Assembly: GCF_009905375.1 (NCBI RefSeq)
Contig: NC_133653.1
Location: 65,135,414-65,199,413 of the forward strand
Length of the DNA stretch: 64,000 nucleotides
Direction of reading: 5' to 3'
DNA from: Apium graveolens
Lineage: Eukaryota; Streptophyta; Magnoliopsida; Apiales; Apiaceae
Shown: piece by piece, positions 48,050-59,629 of the stretch
Numbering within the stretch: the first letter of the stretch is position 1
Layout: each line of letters opens with the position of its first letter
Position numbers and translations under genes: made by a program
Notes under the pieces: generated by a model
What the model was told of the DNA's origin: nothing
What the model saw: the letters and a program-made list of their open reading frames with translations, nothing else
Databases searched by the model: none

Positions 48050-49350
48050 GTTGGACGTAGTTGCATTTGATCTGACACCCCTCGAGCTAGAAGAGTTTGA
48101 TGTGAGTTTAGGATCGGGTTGGTTGTCCTGTAGTATGGCAAGGAGTGGTTTTGGAAGAAGCGAAGTGTAAGGTGTATAAAAGTCAATAGTAAGGTAAGTT
48201 TCTGGATGCAGAAGCAATATAAGAAGTTCTTCCAATCATGCGAGAAAAGAAGTAATAAGCTAAGGATATAAGGTAGATTCACCCTGATTAAAGATGCAAA
48301 TGAGACAATACTTAAGCTGGAGGAAGTTTGAGTAATAAATAAATGCCTGGAGTTTCTCTAGCGGCTAGTGGACCGAAATACTTTGTTCAATAATGGTAAA
48401 AGTTACTAGAAAGGGAAATAAGCTTACCAGATATAGTTCCTTGAGTTACACTAGTGATGTTGTTAGAAAAAAAAGATGAAATTATGAAATTATATACTGA
48501 TTATTGGGAGTTTAACAAAATGACGAATAAGAATAAATAACTTTTGTTAAGAATTGATTACTTATGTGACGTAATTCAAGGAATGTGTAATTTCTCAAGA
48601 ATTTACTTAAGATCCAGCATGAGGACATATTAAAGATTGCGATTAGAATGAGTTATGAGCGTGGCAAGCTTGGTGATATCATATGGAGTAACAAGTGTAT
48701 AAGTCATCTCCAAGGATTTAGAGAACGTAGTGTATAAGGAGTACTTAGATAAGCAAATTGTATTTATTGATAACATCCTCAGCTATTCGAAGATTAAGAA
48801 AGTCCGTGTAGAACACTTAAGGATTTCCCTCTGAAGATTAGAAAGGAAGCAGCTTGGGATAGACAAAGAAAGAAGGCGAACTTGCATTAAAAGAGTGTGA
48901 ATATAAAAATATGATCGTTGGTATTAACAAAAGATTCACCTTGACAGAGATTGGTTGAGTTCGAAAAAAAAGGACAAGTAGAGTCCTAAGTATATGGAAC
49001 CATTCGAGGTATTGAGAAATATAGGTAAAAGTTGCTCATGAGTTGGTCTTACCGCCGCAGTTGCAGTATATATATAATGTGTTCTACATATCAATATTAA
49101 GGTGATATGTATTTGATTCGAACCAAGTCATTGATTAGGAGTCAATGGACTCTTATCCAAATTTATTCTGCGTGGAATGATCGATCCTAATCATGGATCG
49201 TTAAGAGCGAGTCCTTAGGAAGGAGTTTATATCCATAATGAGTATGCTTTGAATAAATCATTGAGTTGAAGAGTCTACCTGAAAGTTAGAGTAAGATATA
49301 CTTGACAAATATCCTCATTTATTCAGCTAGATCAAATTCTGAGGATAGGA
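48050..49350 (+). pseudogene. Pol remnant of element E
   Basis: Broken homology: a KKDEIMKLYTDYWEFNKMTN block near 48470-48530 equals the [20 protein letters not shown] motif, IVFIDNILSYSK near 48758-48795 equals the RT active site with Asp to Asn, and ELVLPPQLQYIYNVFYISIL near 49040-49105 equals the integrase C-end. Protease, RNase H and the integrase core are mostly gone. Confidence 0.75.
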
Positions 49351-49366
49351 TCTTTTTAAGGGGGAA
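49351..49366 (+). other. Polypurine tract of element E
   Basis: tctttttaagggggaa directly before the inferred 3' LTR start. Confidence 0.7.
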
Positions 49367-50128
49367 TGATATAATGACTCGTGTATTTCTGTATTATTTG
49401 AATACGTAATTATGGAATTATTAAATAAATAAAATATGTGTATAGTTTTTGTCAGCTCGGTGTTGTTTATTATTATGTATGTGTGATTTATGGTATCCCG
49501 GGTTGTCCTCGTAATTAATTAGGGAATTGTATTGAATTGTTTTCACTTTTAAAAGTGGATTTAATGCAAACTTCTTTGTATATAAATGTGGATTGTCTCT
49601 AAAATTGTTTTTATGGTTTTATAATTACAATAATTATTTTTGGGATTTTATAAAATTTAGCAATCAGTATTTCATCAATTATTTAGCCCTATATGATTTT
49701 CTGATTACATTAAATTGTAGAATCTGCATTAAATTTTATAATTCTTCAAAAATTATGAAATTCATATTTATTTAAGTTGGGAATATTCCGAGAATTTTAA
49801 AATTATTTTGGGAATTTTTGGGATTAATTTCACCCATCTCCACAATCATCTCCAGAAACCGAAAGTGGACGTTGGACTAAGGATAACCTAGTGGACAGTC
49901 GACGAGCTCAGTAGGGTTTCAACCAAAGAACCCGAGTGTTGAAGTCGAATCCAAGGTGATCTAGTGGTTAAACGTTAACACCTGAGCGTCCGAGTCGGCT
50001 CAGAGTCGATCAGTAATAGTTGTAAAGCTCTGCAAGGCAAGTAACCCTGACCATTCTTTTATGGTTCAATATATATGAATGAAATGTTGTTTTATTTTTG
50101 AACAGGAACATAAACGTTTTAAGTTACG
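49367..50128 (+). repeat. 3' LTR of element E, internally deleted and truncated
   Basis: Matches the 5' LTR from its start to gggattaatttcaccc (near 49835), then jumps to sequence matching 44020 onward (gaaagtggacgttggac). About 1.55 kb is missing, including the CT-rich and GC-rich start zone. A short unmatched piece (atctccacaatcatctcc) sits at the junction. It is cut at 50128 by LTR D. Confidence 0.85.
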
Positions 50129-52267
50129 TGTAATATCCGGGATATATCGTGTAATTATTTTTGCTATTAAATAATTATTATGTGTGTTCAGTATCTATTC
50201 TGTGAGTTAATTGTTAACTGATATCTGTACTTGGATATTCAAAAATAATATTAATTGAGTATTTTAATTTTTATATGTCCAAAATAAAATATAAATAATT
50301 GTCATATCTTCCTAATTATTTTTATGTTGATTTATGGATCTATATGAATCATATGAAATTTCTAAAATCTTTTTCCGAGTATGTAAAATCTATTTTATAA
50401 AAACGGGAACCAACCGACGTCAACCATTGTTACGTTTTTGGAACCCGAAACTCTTCCGAGAACTCCTTCCTAACCAAATTGTAATATTCCGAGCATATTC
50501 CATGTTTCGACTTTTTCGATCTGGCGTACAATTTGTTCTGCGCGGGTCCCGGCGCAACATTTTCGATACAATATTCGTTTCGGTAAATCAATAAAACCCG
50601 TATTTTCGATAAACGGGAGCTTTTTATTAAACTATCACAATTATCACTTCGTAATACGTGTAACCAGGCGCTGAGACGAAGACCGCAGTACAAGTTGTAC
50701 TGATTTGGATAATTATCCCGAAAACCGATACCATTTGGATCAGTTTTTATAAATAAACGTACCGTTTTATATCCGGAATGATCCAACGGGATACTAATTT
50801 TCTGTAATTATAAATAGCCTTTTACCGTATTTTATTTCGTATCAAAATCATTTGCAGATAGTTAATTTTATAATTTTCAGAGAAAAACCCTAATTACATA
50901 AACTGTTCTAAGAATCAAACGGCAAAACGAAGGCGTTACTAATCTCTGTTTTCAAAGCTTGAGTAACCAAAACGAAGGATTTGAAGTGTTCTACCAGATT
51001 CTGAGCTTTGTTTTACTGCATAAATCTAGGTTTATTTTCTATAATTTTATTTATTTCGAATTAAATTTATTAAAAATATGAATTTTTGTTCGGATGATTG
51101 TTTGTATGATTTGATGATTGCAAGTTATAGAGCTTGTTTTCCTGATGATTTTGATATATTATACGTCTCATTTGGAGTTCAATAACATGTTCAAATTTGA
51201 GTTTGATTTTCGAATTTCAAAATTAGGGTTTAGAACCCGTATGAATGTTCTTAATTGAAATTTGGGGGTTTCTTATTCTGGAATAGATTGATGTTGTGAT
51301 ATAGTGGATTGTGTTCTCTGTGAAATTTGCAATCTAGTCGTATAAGTTTCATGAATCACCAAGGTCTGTAGAGAAGGGAATTGTCTTTTAAAATTTTCCG
51401 AAGTTCACCGGAAACTTGAAAACTTCACGGCCAAATTCCGGCCAACTCAGGGATTGATTAGAATGATTTGTTGGTATGGTTGAGTTCCTGGTGAAATATA
51501 GATGTGATCTGGAGGTGTTGGTGGGGTGAGGACGCCGGGAACGTGTTCTCCGGCCACCCCTGTATTTTCCGGCGACGGGGCTGGAAAATTACAATTTAGT
51601 ACCTATAATTTTGAAAAAGATGCAGTTTGGTCCCTGAAGTTTTTAGACTTTGCAAATTTTGGATTCCTGTTTTAAAAATGTTTAAAAATCATATTTTCTA
51701 TTTATTTTTAGTAAAAAAATTCATTTTTAATTTTTGAAAATTCTAAAAATTAGTATTTTAATTCCGAAAATTATTTTTAATTCAAAAATAAATATGAATT
51801 AATTAGTTAATTAATTTCAGTTATTTTTTAATTGATTAATTGGTCAATTAATTCGAAAATTAATTGATTAATTGATTTAATTAATTATTAATTGATTTTA
51901 ATCAATTATTTAATTAGATTTAATTATTTAAAAATGATTTAAAAATTCCGAAAAATAGTTTCGAACTTTAAAATATTATTCTAAATTATTTCCAAGGCTC
52001 GATAATTATTCTAAAATTATTTCGGAGCCAGAATTGGCCAACTGAACCCTGTTTATTAATCCGAAATTGATCCAACGACCTGTTCTAATTCTGAAAAAAT
52101 GTTTTAAAAATCATTTTAAATACCAGAAAGCCTATTTATGACTCGAAATGTCTTTATAAATGATATGTCATTGATTATGTGACGTATTATGTTTTATATG
52201 TGATATGTTGGTTGACTATCGGTCTATACATTCGGTGTTTACTTGATTATTGCATAACTTTCAATCC
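50129..52267 (+). repeat. 5' part of a gypsy LTR (D), cut by copia C2
   Basis: Starts TGTAATATCCGGG inside the E LTR. The layout resembles LTR A in reverse orientation: AT-rich start, a segment with tttcaaagcttgagtaacc, a ccggcca-rich GC patch (51420-51590), then an AT block of ttaattgattaatt units (51770-51920). It is interrupted at 52267 by C2; the rest is outside the window. No gene seen; the frames at 50334-50786 have no recognisable content. Confidence 0.65.
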
Positions 52268-52879
52268 TGTTAGGTCACACACACACTGTAGAGGGGGTGA
52301 ATACAGTGTATAGTACACTCAAATCGAACTTTAAGAACTTAAGTAACAGAAAACAAACTTTATTGAAATAATAAACTCTGTTACAGTATGGAACTGTTAC
52401 CTCTAAGTGATGAACAAATATCACGAGAGCTGCTAGGGTTACAATGAATAATCTTCTCTAATAATGATAACACTTTTAGTGTAAACCCTATGTCTGTGTT
52501 TATATACTACACAGTTACAAGATAATCGCTAATTGATATGGAATATAATTCTGCTTCCTAAAATATATCAATCAGATATCTTTTCTTCCAAGTATTCCAT
52601 TCTTTACAGAATTCCTTCTTCATGCATATCTCTTATGTTTATCTTGATCTTCTTTCCTTTAATCAGCTACTGTCCTTATCTGATTGTCCTTCAGCACTTA
52701 AGTTCTGATATTTATCTTCTGATGATTATCTCCTGATAACATAAGTACTGATATCCTTAAGTCCTGACTTCCAGTATAAGTACTGATCAACAGTTAAGTA
52801 CTGATTTATCCTGTTCAAGTAAGATCTGAAAGCTAAACATAAAACATATTAGCCATGACATTATCAAATATATCTAACA
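52268..52879 (-). repeat. 3' LTR of C2 (612 bp)
   Basis: Near-identical to 38351-38967 with a few changes. TG...CA ends. The left outer bases are aatcc; the matching duplication would be outside the window. Confidence 0.95.
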
Positions 52880-52894
52880 ATCTCCCCCAACTTG
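52880..52894 (-). other. Polypurine tract of C2
   Basis: The minus strand reads CAAGTTGGGGGAGAT directly before the LTR. Confidence 0.88.
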
Positions 52895-53120
52895 TAAATT
52901 AACATAATATACAAGTTTAACAGATATTTGATGATGTCAAAAACATTAAGTACAAATGCATGAGAATTAGACTAGATACCTACAACTTACAGTCCTTAAA
53001 GCTTTTACCAATTTCAACTTCTGATAATAACTTCAGTCTGTATAAATATCAGAATTTAAGCAGTTGTAGATCTTTGACTTGGCTTCATCATTTTCTGATC
53101 TCCCTGATGTCAGGAGTTAT

Positions 53121-54135
53121 TCAGAGATAGTTCTTCAACAAACATTTCTCAGTATATCTTAGTTCATCAATCATTCTCCTTTTGACATCTTTAAGCTCGG
53201 CAGTATCTTCACCAGTTTGAAAGATTGCAGCTCTGAGATCATTGATCTTTGCTTTTCTCAACTCCTGATCTAGTCTTATGACATAAGCTTTGTTAGACTC
53301 CAGATTGAATTCAAGTCCCTTAATACCAAGATATGTTCTGATCTGTGCAGTATTAGGCTTCATATCAACAATATCACCATTGTGATCTCTGTACTTTGGA
53401 ACATATATGATGTCAGACTTAACAAAATAAAGCCTTTTCTGTCTCTGAATCTGTTCTTTTAAGTAGTTTACAGCAGTCCCTGTTATTCTGTCATCCACTT
53501 GAAGTAAGAAAAGTACATGCTCCAATTCTTCAAAATACTTCAATGGAATGACATTTTGTCTTATATGATAAACCCTACCATCTGTCATGAAATACAATAT
53601 GATGTATTCTTTCAAGTAGGTATGGTAAACCATCTGTACAGATTCCAGTTGATTCAATCTCTCAGGAGTTGCTCCAATACCTGGTTCACTCAAGGAAGTT
53701 GGATCATTGGTAGTGTTGTGTACTCTTCTTTCATCAGCACTTCCCAATCCAGTTTTATCTTTAGCTTCCTTTCCAGTAACTACTCTTGCTTCAAAACCAC
53801 TTGCAGTAGTCTTCAAAGATTGAGTCTGTTTTGCTTTAGTGAATCCTGGTAGGAGTGTCTTTGATCTATTTTCTGATATTAAGTTAACTTGAGCTCTGTC
53901 AGAGGTTACTTGCTTTTTCTGAATATCAGAACTTACAATTTCTTGACTCTGAACAACTTGAGCCATGTCAGAGGTTGTTTTAAGAACTTTTCTTGAAGTC
54001 AGAGCAAGATCATCCTTTTTATCAGTAATTTCTTCTTCCTCAGGAGGTACATAAACCTTGATAGGTTCACCAACCTTTTCTTTACCCTTGGATCTTGGAT
54101 TTATCTGTGGTTGTGATCTAGCCAACGTTGCTTCA
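53121..54135 (-). pseudogene. C-terminal part of the large accessory ORF2 of C2
   Basis: Open 334 codons plus a few more to the insertion point, ending KCLLKNYL and a stop at 53121. No real ATG at its start (the first codon counted is TTG), because it is the continuation of the ORF at 55817-58500. Content: a Lys/Ser-rich lead, a LNQLESVQMVYHTYLKEYI block, YFMTDGRVYHIRQNVIPLKY, then a helical charged end. Across the solo LTR the frame matches exactly at CAT ACT GAA. No clear membrane segment. Function unknown; a structured domain at residues 160-330 is likely. Confidence 0.8.
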
Positions 54136-54140
54136 GTATG

Positions 54141-55816
54141 TGAAAGGAATATGTCCTAAGTCCAATCAGGTATTAGGATTTAGGAATAACTCTTTATGTA
54201 ATCTGTTTTGATTTCATTGATATTAATAAAAGGCTTGTTTTGTTTTTATTACGGGCTCTATCTATTTAAGTGTTTAAATAAGATATACCATAGTTTAGAG
54301 TAAAGCTTTTTATGGATTATGATGAGATCATAATAGTGAGACCTAAAAAGATGATAACTCTAAACTTAAATAGTTCCTGGTCATAGGATTACTAACTGGT
54401 AATTAATAATCCGCAAAGATCGGTACATACTATGCTTGCTTCATTATGAAGGATGTCTGTTCTCATAGACATTTGTGTGGTGACACTATAGCTAGTATGT
54501 AGGTTCTTATTATAGAATAAGTTCACTGAATATGACTCGCACAGCTGAACAATTGATGGAGACCACTCACGTGTCAGCAGTTGTTCACATAGTGATAGTT
54601 GTACAAGTATCCTTAGACTTGAGGTCATCATAGTCATCTTGTGTACACTGAACTATGCTTTGGTTTAGTTCTTAGTCTCCAGGGACAATTATTAGGGCTC
54701 TTCTGGGTATAGGAATTTGTACACGAAGATAGTGTATGATCAATAAAGGATCTACCCCTTCCAGTGAAGGAAGCGAATGTTCAAGGCTGATCCACTTATG
54801 CTAGTTCAGGAATCTCTGGCCAGAGTGAATGAAATTAGAAAGGAGTTTCTAATTTGCATAGAACTACGCATAGTAAATGGTAAGCAAGTGATTGAATTAG
54901 ATAGGCTTGACACGAGATCCATGCCTTGTATTTAATCGGGACATTGTAGGGTAGAAGGAGTTTATTGTACAGTAACTATTCACTGAATAGGTTCTTGGTA
55001 TTCTAAGCAGTGAATTCATATTATCCGGATAGTCGCGATATGCTGAGAAGTATCCCTCACGATGTAGAATAAATGTGATTAATTAATTAATCATATTTAA
55101 TAAATTAGAGAATTTATATAAATAATGATAAAATAGTTTTATTATTATTTATTTCTACTACCGGCTTAATATTGAACCTACAGGGTCACACCATAAAAAG
55201 AGAATGATTTAATGGTGGAGGAATTAATTAATAATGGCTAATAATTATTTATTTATGAAATAAATAATTAATTGGAAAATTTAATAATTTATTAAATGAG
55301 ATTTAATTGATTTTAAATTAATTAAGAAAAGTTCTTAATATTATTAATTAAAGGATTTAATTTTTTGAAATTAAATCAAGAGAGAGAATTATTTCTAAAG
55401 TGTTTAGAAAAAGGATTAATAATTAAAAGGTGTTTTAATTATTAATGAGAATAATAAATGGGATAATAATAATAATATTTATGGGAAAATTTCAGCTGAA
55501 AATTTTGCCTATAAATACACTATTATAGACCCTATTTTTATTCGAACCCACATCAAACCCGAAAACCCAAAAAGTTTGGAAAACCCAATTCTCTCCACCT
55601 CCTTCCTCCTCCTTAACATCGTTTTCTTGGTGGATACCGGTGGAGTGCTTCACACTTGAGGAGCAACTGCTAAGGATCTCTGATCGTTGTCTCCGAATTA
55701 TTTTAAAAGGTTAGATTCGATCCCTCGAATTTTTATTCATGATCTGTATGCTTTTATTTGGATTTTGTATGTGTAAAAGTGTTTTGCCATGCCCCCGCTG
55801 TGTTAAAAATCCATCA
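54141..55816 (+). mobile_element. Solo LTR (F) of a copia-type element inserted in ORF2
   Basis: 1676 bp, TGAAAGGAATATG at the left and AAAATCCATCA at the right, flanked by GTATG on both sides (54136-54140 and 55817-55821). The shared flank is longer (TCAGTATGTG), so the exact edges could shift by up to a few bases. It has a TATAAATA at 55510-55517 followed by a leader and a gagtgcttcacacttgagg block seen in copia LTRs (from memory of the family). No internal region remains, so it is a solo LTR. Orientation is opposite to C2. Confidence 0.8.
55510..55517 (+). promoter_or_regulatory. TATA box of solo LTR F
   Basis: TATAAATA in gcctataaatacac. A transcript from here would run antisense to C2 ORF2 and pol. 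Confidence 0.5.
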
Positions 55817-58500
55817 GTATGTGTCCTTTCTTTGATCACAATGCCTTTGAGTTTTGGAAGTGAATTTTTACCAGAAGCTTCAGATTTAGATGTGACTTTC
55901 TCTGATTTAAGTCTAGCTTCTTCTTCCTTTAAACTTTCCAAGTCCATTCCTGGATTTTCTTGAAGAAATAACTGTCTTGATATTTCCTCATCAAGATCTA
56001 GAAGTTCATCAGAACTTATCCTTTTACCAGCAGCAGAACTTATTCTTTTCCCAGTATCAGAACTTGTCCTGTGACTAGCTTGTCTTGATGTAAACCTTCT
56101 ACCTTGACTATGACCGCTACCCATTCCAGAGTATCCTCGATCATCATTTCCATCATCCTTTCCTTGCAGTGTCTTGTTAGTGTTGCATTTGGACTTAATT
56201 ACCTTCTCCCCCTTTTTGGCATCAGCAGGTAGTAAAAGAGAGATAAGTAATTCCACTGAGGATTGGATTTCAGTAAGTTGTGATTGCTGAGAAGCTTGAT
56301 TTGTCAGAATTTCATCAATCTGAGCTTGTTGTTTCTCTTGAGTTTTCTCAATATAAGCAATCCTGTCAATGGTAGGTTGAAAGAACTTTTTCTTATCAAT
56401 TTTCCAAACTTGTTCTTGTTTGATAAAGTTCTCCTGAATCTTGTGTAGCTCTGCATGAGTAGTTGAATGAAGACCTTGTAGATGTTTAGTACTCAATGCA
56501 GTGACTCTAAGCTGAGTTTTTAAATCATCAGAATTTAACATTTCATCAGCTTTAGTCAAGTGCTCAGCAAGATGTATTGCAGTTGGAACACATGAAACTG
56601 AGTTCCATTCCTTAGTCCACTCCTGACCTGCAGGAGTTTCACTCCAAGGTACTGGTGCATCCCTGGTAACAAACTTCTTTACCAGTTCAGACTTAGGAAG
56701 AGTCTGTTGAGGAGTATGTCCGGAAGGACCTGCTTCATCAGCATCTACAGTTGGAGCAGCTTCACCAGTATCTCCAGCATTTGCAGCATCAGAACTTAAA
56801 GAATCAGTATCTTCTGATAAGACAACAGTGTGAGTAGCAATGGAGGCTTCAGCATCCTCTAATTGCTGATCTGATACTAAGTTCTGATCAACAGCCATAT
56901 CCTGATGCTCACCTAAAGTCTGATCATCAGCATCTTGATGCAGAGAAGGTGTTGTTGATAACTCTGGAGTTTGAACAACATCAGTAACAGGTGTTGTGGA
57001 AGGATTATTTGCTGTTGGAGCTTCTAAGAGAAATACTTCAGACACAACCAAGTGTTGAACATCAATATCAGCACTTGTGCCTGGATCAACAAGAGACACA
57101 GATGGTGAGTTAGCCTTGTCAGATACAGCTTCCTGAGATGGAGTTGATGGAGAAGAAGTGACTGGAACAAATTCCTTGTCTTGTGAGATCAGCGATTCCT
57201 GATCCCCTTCCTTAGCTGCTTCCTCTTCATCATCTGAAACTGGCCTTTGTGCCCTCTGTTTCTTGTACTTCCTTGTTGATTTGGATTTCTTGGGAGTTTC
57301 AGGAACTGTCATTCGTCTAAGCCGCTTGAGAAGCCTAGAACCCCCAATTTTAGAATCCTTCTGAGAAATCTCTTTCTCAGCTTCAGATACAACAGGTTCT
57401 CTAGCAGGAACCGGTTCCTCAGAATCAGATTCATCGCTCAATGCAATCCTCCTTCTCTTTTGAGATGTTTGAGGAACATTCTTTGTCCTCGTTGGCTTGG
57501 AAGATGAAGATTTCATAGTAGGTGCTGAAGATGAAGGTCGATCAGTCTGTGAAGTGGAGAGATAGGATTTGAGATATGTTCTGAGGGTAGGTTGAGTAGA
57601 ATCAGAGGTAGGTACTGAGGTTGATGGATTTTGGGTGGTTGGAGTTGGTTGGACATCAGAGTAAACAGATCTATAAGTATTAGGATCAACATTTACCAGG
57701 ATCTGTTTTACAGACTTAGGAATCTGTAATGGTCTAACCACTTTTTTCTTAGTATCAGCATTTACCAGGTCATTAAAGTATCGTTTTGCAACCTTAAAAG
57801 GTGGGGTTTGAGTGTTGACTAAATGAGGTTCATCAGTACAATAAGTGTAAATAAGTTGACAGAATCTAGCAAAATAAACAACATCTCGATCCTCTGTCAT
57901 CCTATCCCCAATAAAACCAATTAAAGCAGTTGTAAAATCAAAATGAGTTTGATTGATAATTACATACCCGATGTGCTGACTCATAATTGGAATAGCATTA
58001 AAATTCGAACATTTGTTCCCAAAAGCTTTGGTGATGCAATCAAAGAAGAAACTCCATTCTCTTCTGATATTAGCCCATTTCAACTGTCCAAGTTTCGTCA
58101 GACTCTTTTCATATCCCAATTCAGCCATTAACTCCCGAAGGGCTGAGTCCTCTGGAATTGAGAAAGTACAATCTTCTGGAAGATGTAAAGCCCTGCGTAC
58201 TGTACCAGGAGTGACTATAAAGGATGAATCACCCACTTGGAAGATAATACTGGGAGTTCCACGTTGACCACCATCATCAAAAAGTCCATTCCTCCAAAAC
58301 CTCAGAACTTGTTGGCTTGAAAAGAATTCAGGCTGTGTTAATGCATACCCAACCTCACTATGTGCAAGAAGATCTTGCACAAAGTGCAATTCAGATGGAG
58401 CTTCAGTGTGATCAAGAACTGCAGCATAGTTGTTGGGGACAAACTTAGCTCCATCAATGATTAAATCCTTAGGTGCCATGTGAAAAAAAATGAGATTCAA
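55817..58500 (-). pseudogene. N-terminal part of the large accessory ORF2 of C2
   Basis: Start: ATG 58500 (MNLIFFHMAPKD) or the internal ATG 58479 (MAPKDLIIDG), which has the better look. Open to the insertion and, by read-through into the LTR, to 55711. Residues 1-280 form a conserved-looking domain (HFVQDLLAHSEVGYAL, VLRFWRNGLFDDGG, FIVTPGTVRRALHLPE, IGYVIINQTHFDF, RFCQLIYTYC). Residues 300-640 are Ser/Thr/Pro/Glu-rich and disordered. Around 690-780 lies a coiled coil (KTQEKQQAQIDEILTNQ, QLTEIQSSVELLISLLLP). Then comes a GKRISS repeat. It resembles plant transposon-associated ORFs and the env-like ORF slot of SIRE elements, but I see no signal peptide or convincing membrane anchor. With the other half it was about 1,232 aa. 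Confidence 0.85.
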
Positions 58501-58630
58501 GTATGCCTGTTAGGTGTTTGAGATAATGTCTGTATGAAAAACCAACGTGAGAAATAAAGAGAAAGAGAGTAAAAGTAAGGAGAGAGATAAAATATGAAGA
58601 AAATAAAAGATTAAAGAAATCTTCGCTCTG

Positions 58631-58641
58631 TTGTACTTATA
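58631..58641 (-). promoter_or_regulatory. TATA-like site before ORF2
   Basis: The minus strand reads TATAAGTACAA about 130-140 bp before the ORF2 ATG, followed by a CT-rich stretch like a plant leader. Inference from position and composition. Confidence 0.35.
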
Positions 58642-59173
58642 CTCTGAACAAAAATGTTACCGTTGGACACCTGTCAGACATGCAGTAATAACGGACAGTT
58701 ACTGGGCTCGAGAAAATAGGAATCATTACTTACCCATTTGCCTAGTTTCAAGGAAAAAACGTTCCATTTATCAAGAGAAACAGTTTTAATTCAAAATTTA
58801 AACCGTTAGTACTGATTGAATTATTTTTCACTGCATCATTAATATTCTGAAAATACATCACATGAAAATGACCAAGATAAATTAGATAAGTAAGTGCTGA
58901 AAATGAATCAGAACTTAATATAAAACAAAATTTATATAGTCATCAGAATATCAATCAGGATTTATCAACACAAGATAAAATAACTCAGAGACAAAATCTT
59001 GAAGTAAAAACAACTTTCATTAATATATCATGACAATACATTTATGAAATGGAAATTACATCAATACTTATACAAGATTTTCCCTAAGCTTCTAAACCTA
59101 ACATCAACAGCCTTAGTCCTAGCTAAGAAGCCTGACAAAGCTGATGATGAAGAAAAACAGAAAGAAGACGAGA

Positions 59174-59449
59174 TTAAGTCATCTTCTTCTTCCTACTCTC
59201 GACAAACAGAATGGCGAGTCGGATGATTCGCTCTTGCTGGTGGAGAGCTTCCAGCCTTTCCTCCTCCAATCGCTCCAGATGGCGATGGTAGTCCATATAG
59301 AAGAACAGAAGGTGTGTCAGTACCTCCTGTGGGATAGAGTCCCAGATCTCCTCAGGAATGGCTGTGACATGCCATTCCTGCTGCCACTCGGCACAGCTTA
59401 GCTCCATATTAAAGTTTTGGTAGTTCAAAAACATGTTGTATCTGACCAT
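59174..59449 (-). CDS. Small accessory ORF3 of C2 (91 aa)
   Basis: ATG at 59447-59449 in the good plant context AACACAATGG. It encodes MVRYNMFLNYQNFNMEL, AEWQQEWHVTAIPEEIWDSI, then a helical charged segment HLERLEEERLEALHQQ and a basic end ESRKKKMT. The frame is also open 60 codons upstream, but that part runs through a TATA box and leader and is less likely coding. The C1 copy is broken by Trp to stop. It lies between pol and ORF2 on the same strand. No known domain recognised; a small helical protein, perhaps a partner of ORF2 or gag (inference). Confidence 0.65.
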   Translation of the reverse strand: MVRYNMFLNYQNFNMELSCAEWQQEWHVTAIPEEIWDSIPQEVLTHLLFFYMDYHRHLERLEEERLEALHQQERIIRLAILFVESRKKKMT

Positions 59450-59524
59450 TGTGTTTTTGAAAGAAGAAGTATGAAGATAAGTGTGTGCGAAGAATTTGAT
59501 GGAAAGACTGATGTGAAGTGGCTG

Positions 59525-59532
59525 CTTATATA
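59525..59532 (-). promoter_or_regulatory. TATA box before ORF3 in C2
   Basis: The minus strand reads TATATAAG, 83 bp from the ORF3 ATG. The same motif and spacing exist in C1 (31240-31247 to 31164). This looks like an internal promoter for ORF3. Confidence 0.55.
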
Positions 59533-59629
59533 GGCACGAGAATGCCAGGAGACGCAAAGAAATTGAATGCTGACAGGTAGAATTAATTCTACCTCGTCTT
59601 CCTAGACTTTGAAAAAGAATAACATTCAT

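Larger units (their letters stand above)
41993..50128 (+). mobile_element. Ty3/gypsy element E, decayed
   Basis: 5' LTR 41993-45350, primer site 45353, leader, gag remnant (46909-48047), pol remnant (48050-49350), purine tract and 3' LTR (49367-50128, internally deleted and then interrupted by D). Same orientation throughout. Gag and pol have many stops and frameshifts, and most of pol is missing (about 1.3 kb remains). Confidence 0.85.

Noticed and set aside
50334..50786. ORFs of 86 and 118 codons on opposite strands in LTR D
   Set aside because: Overlap each other in LTR sequence; no domain or start context.
55711..55816. C-terminal 35 residues of the 929-codon frame as part of ORF2
   Set aside because: They are encoded by the inserted solo LTR, not by ORF2.
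55817..58500. ORF2 as a true viral-type envelope gene
   Set aside because: No signal peptide, transmembrane anchor or Cys pattern that I can see; only the position fits the env-like slot.
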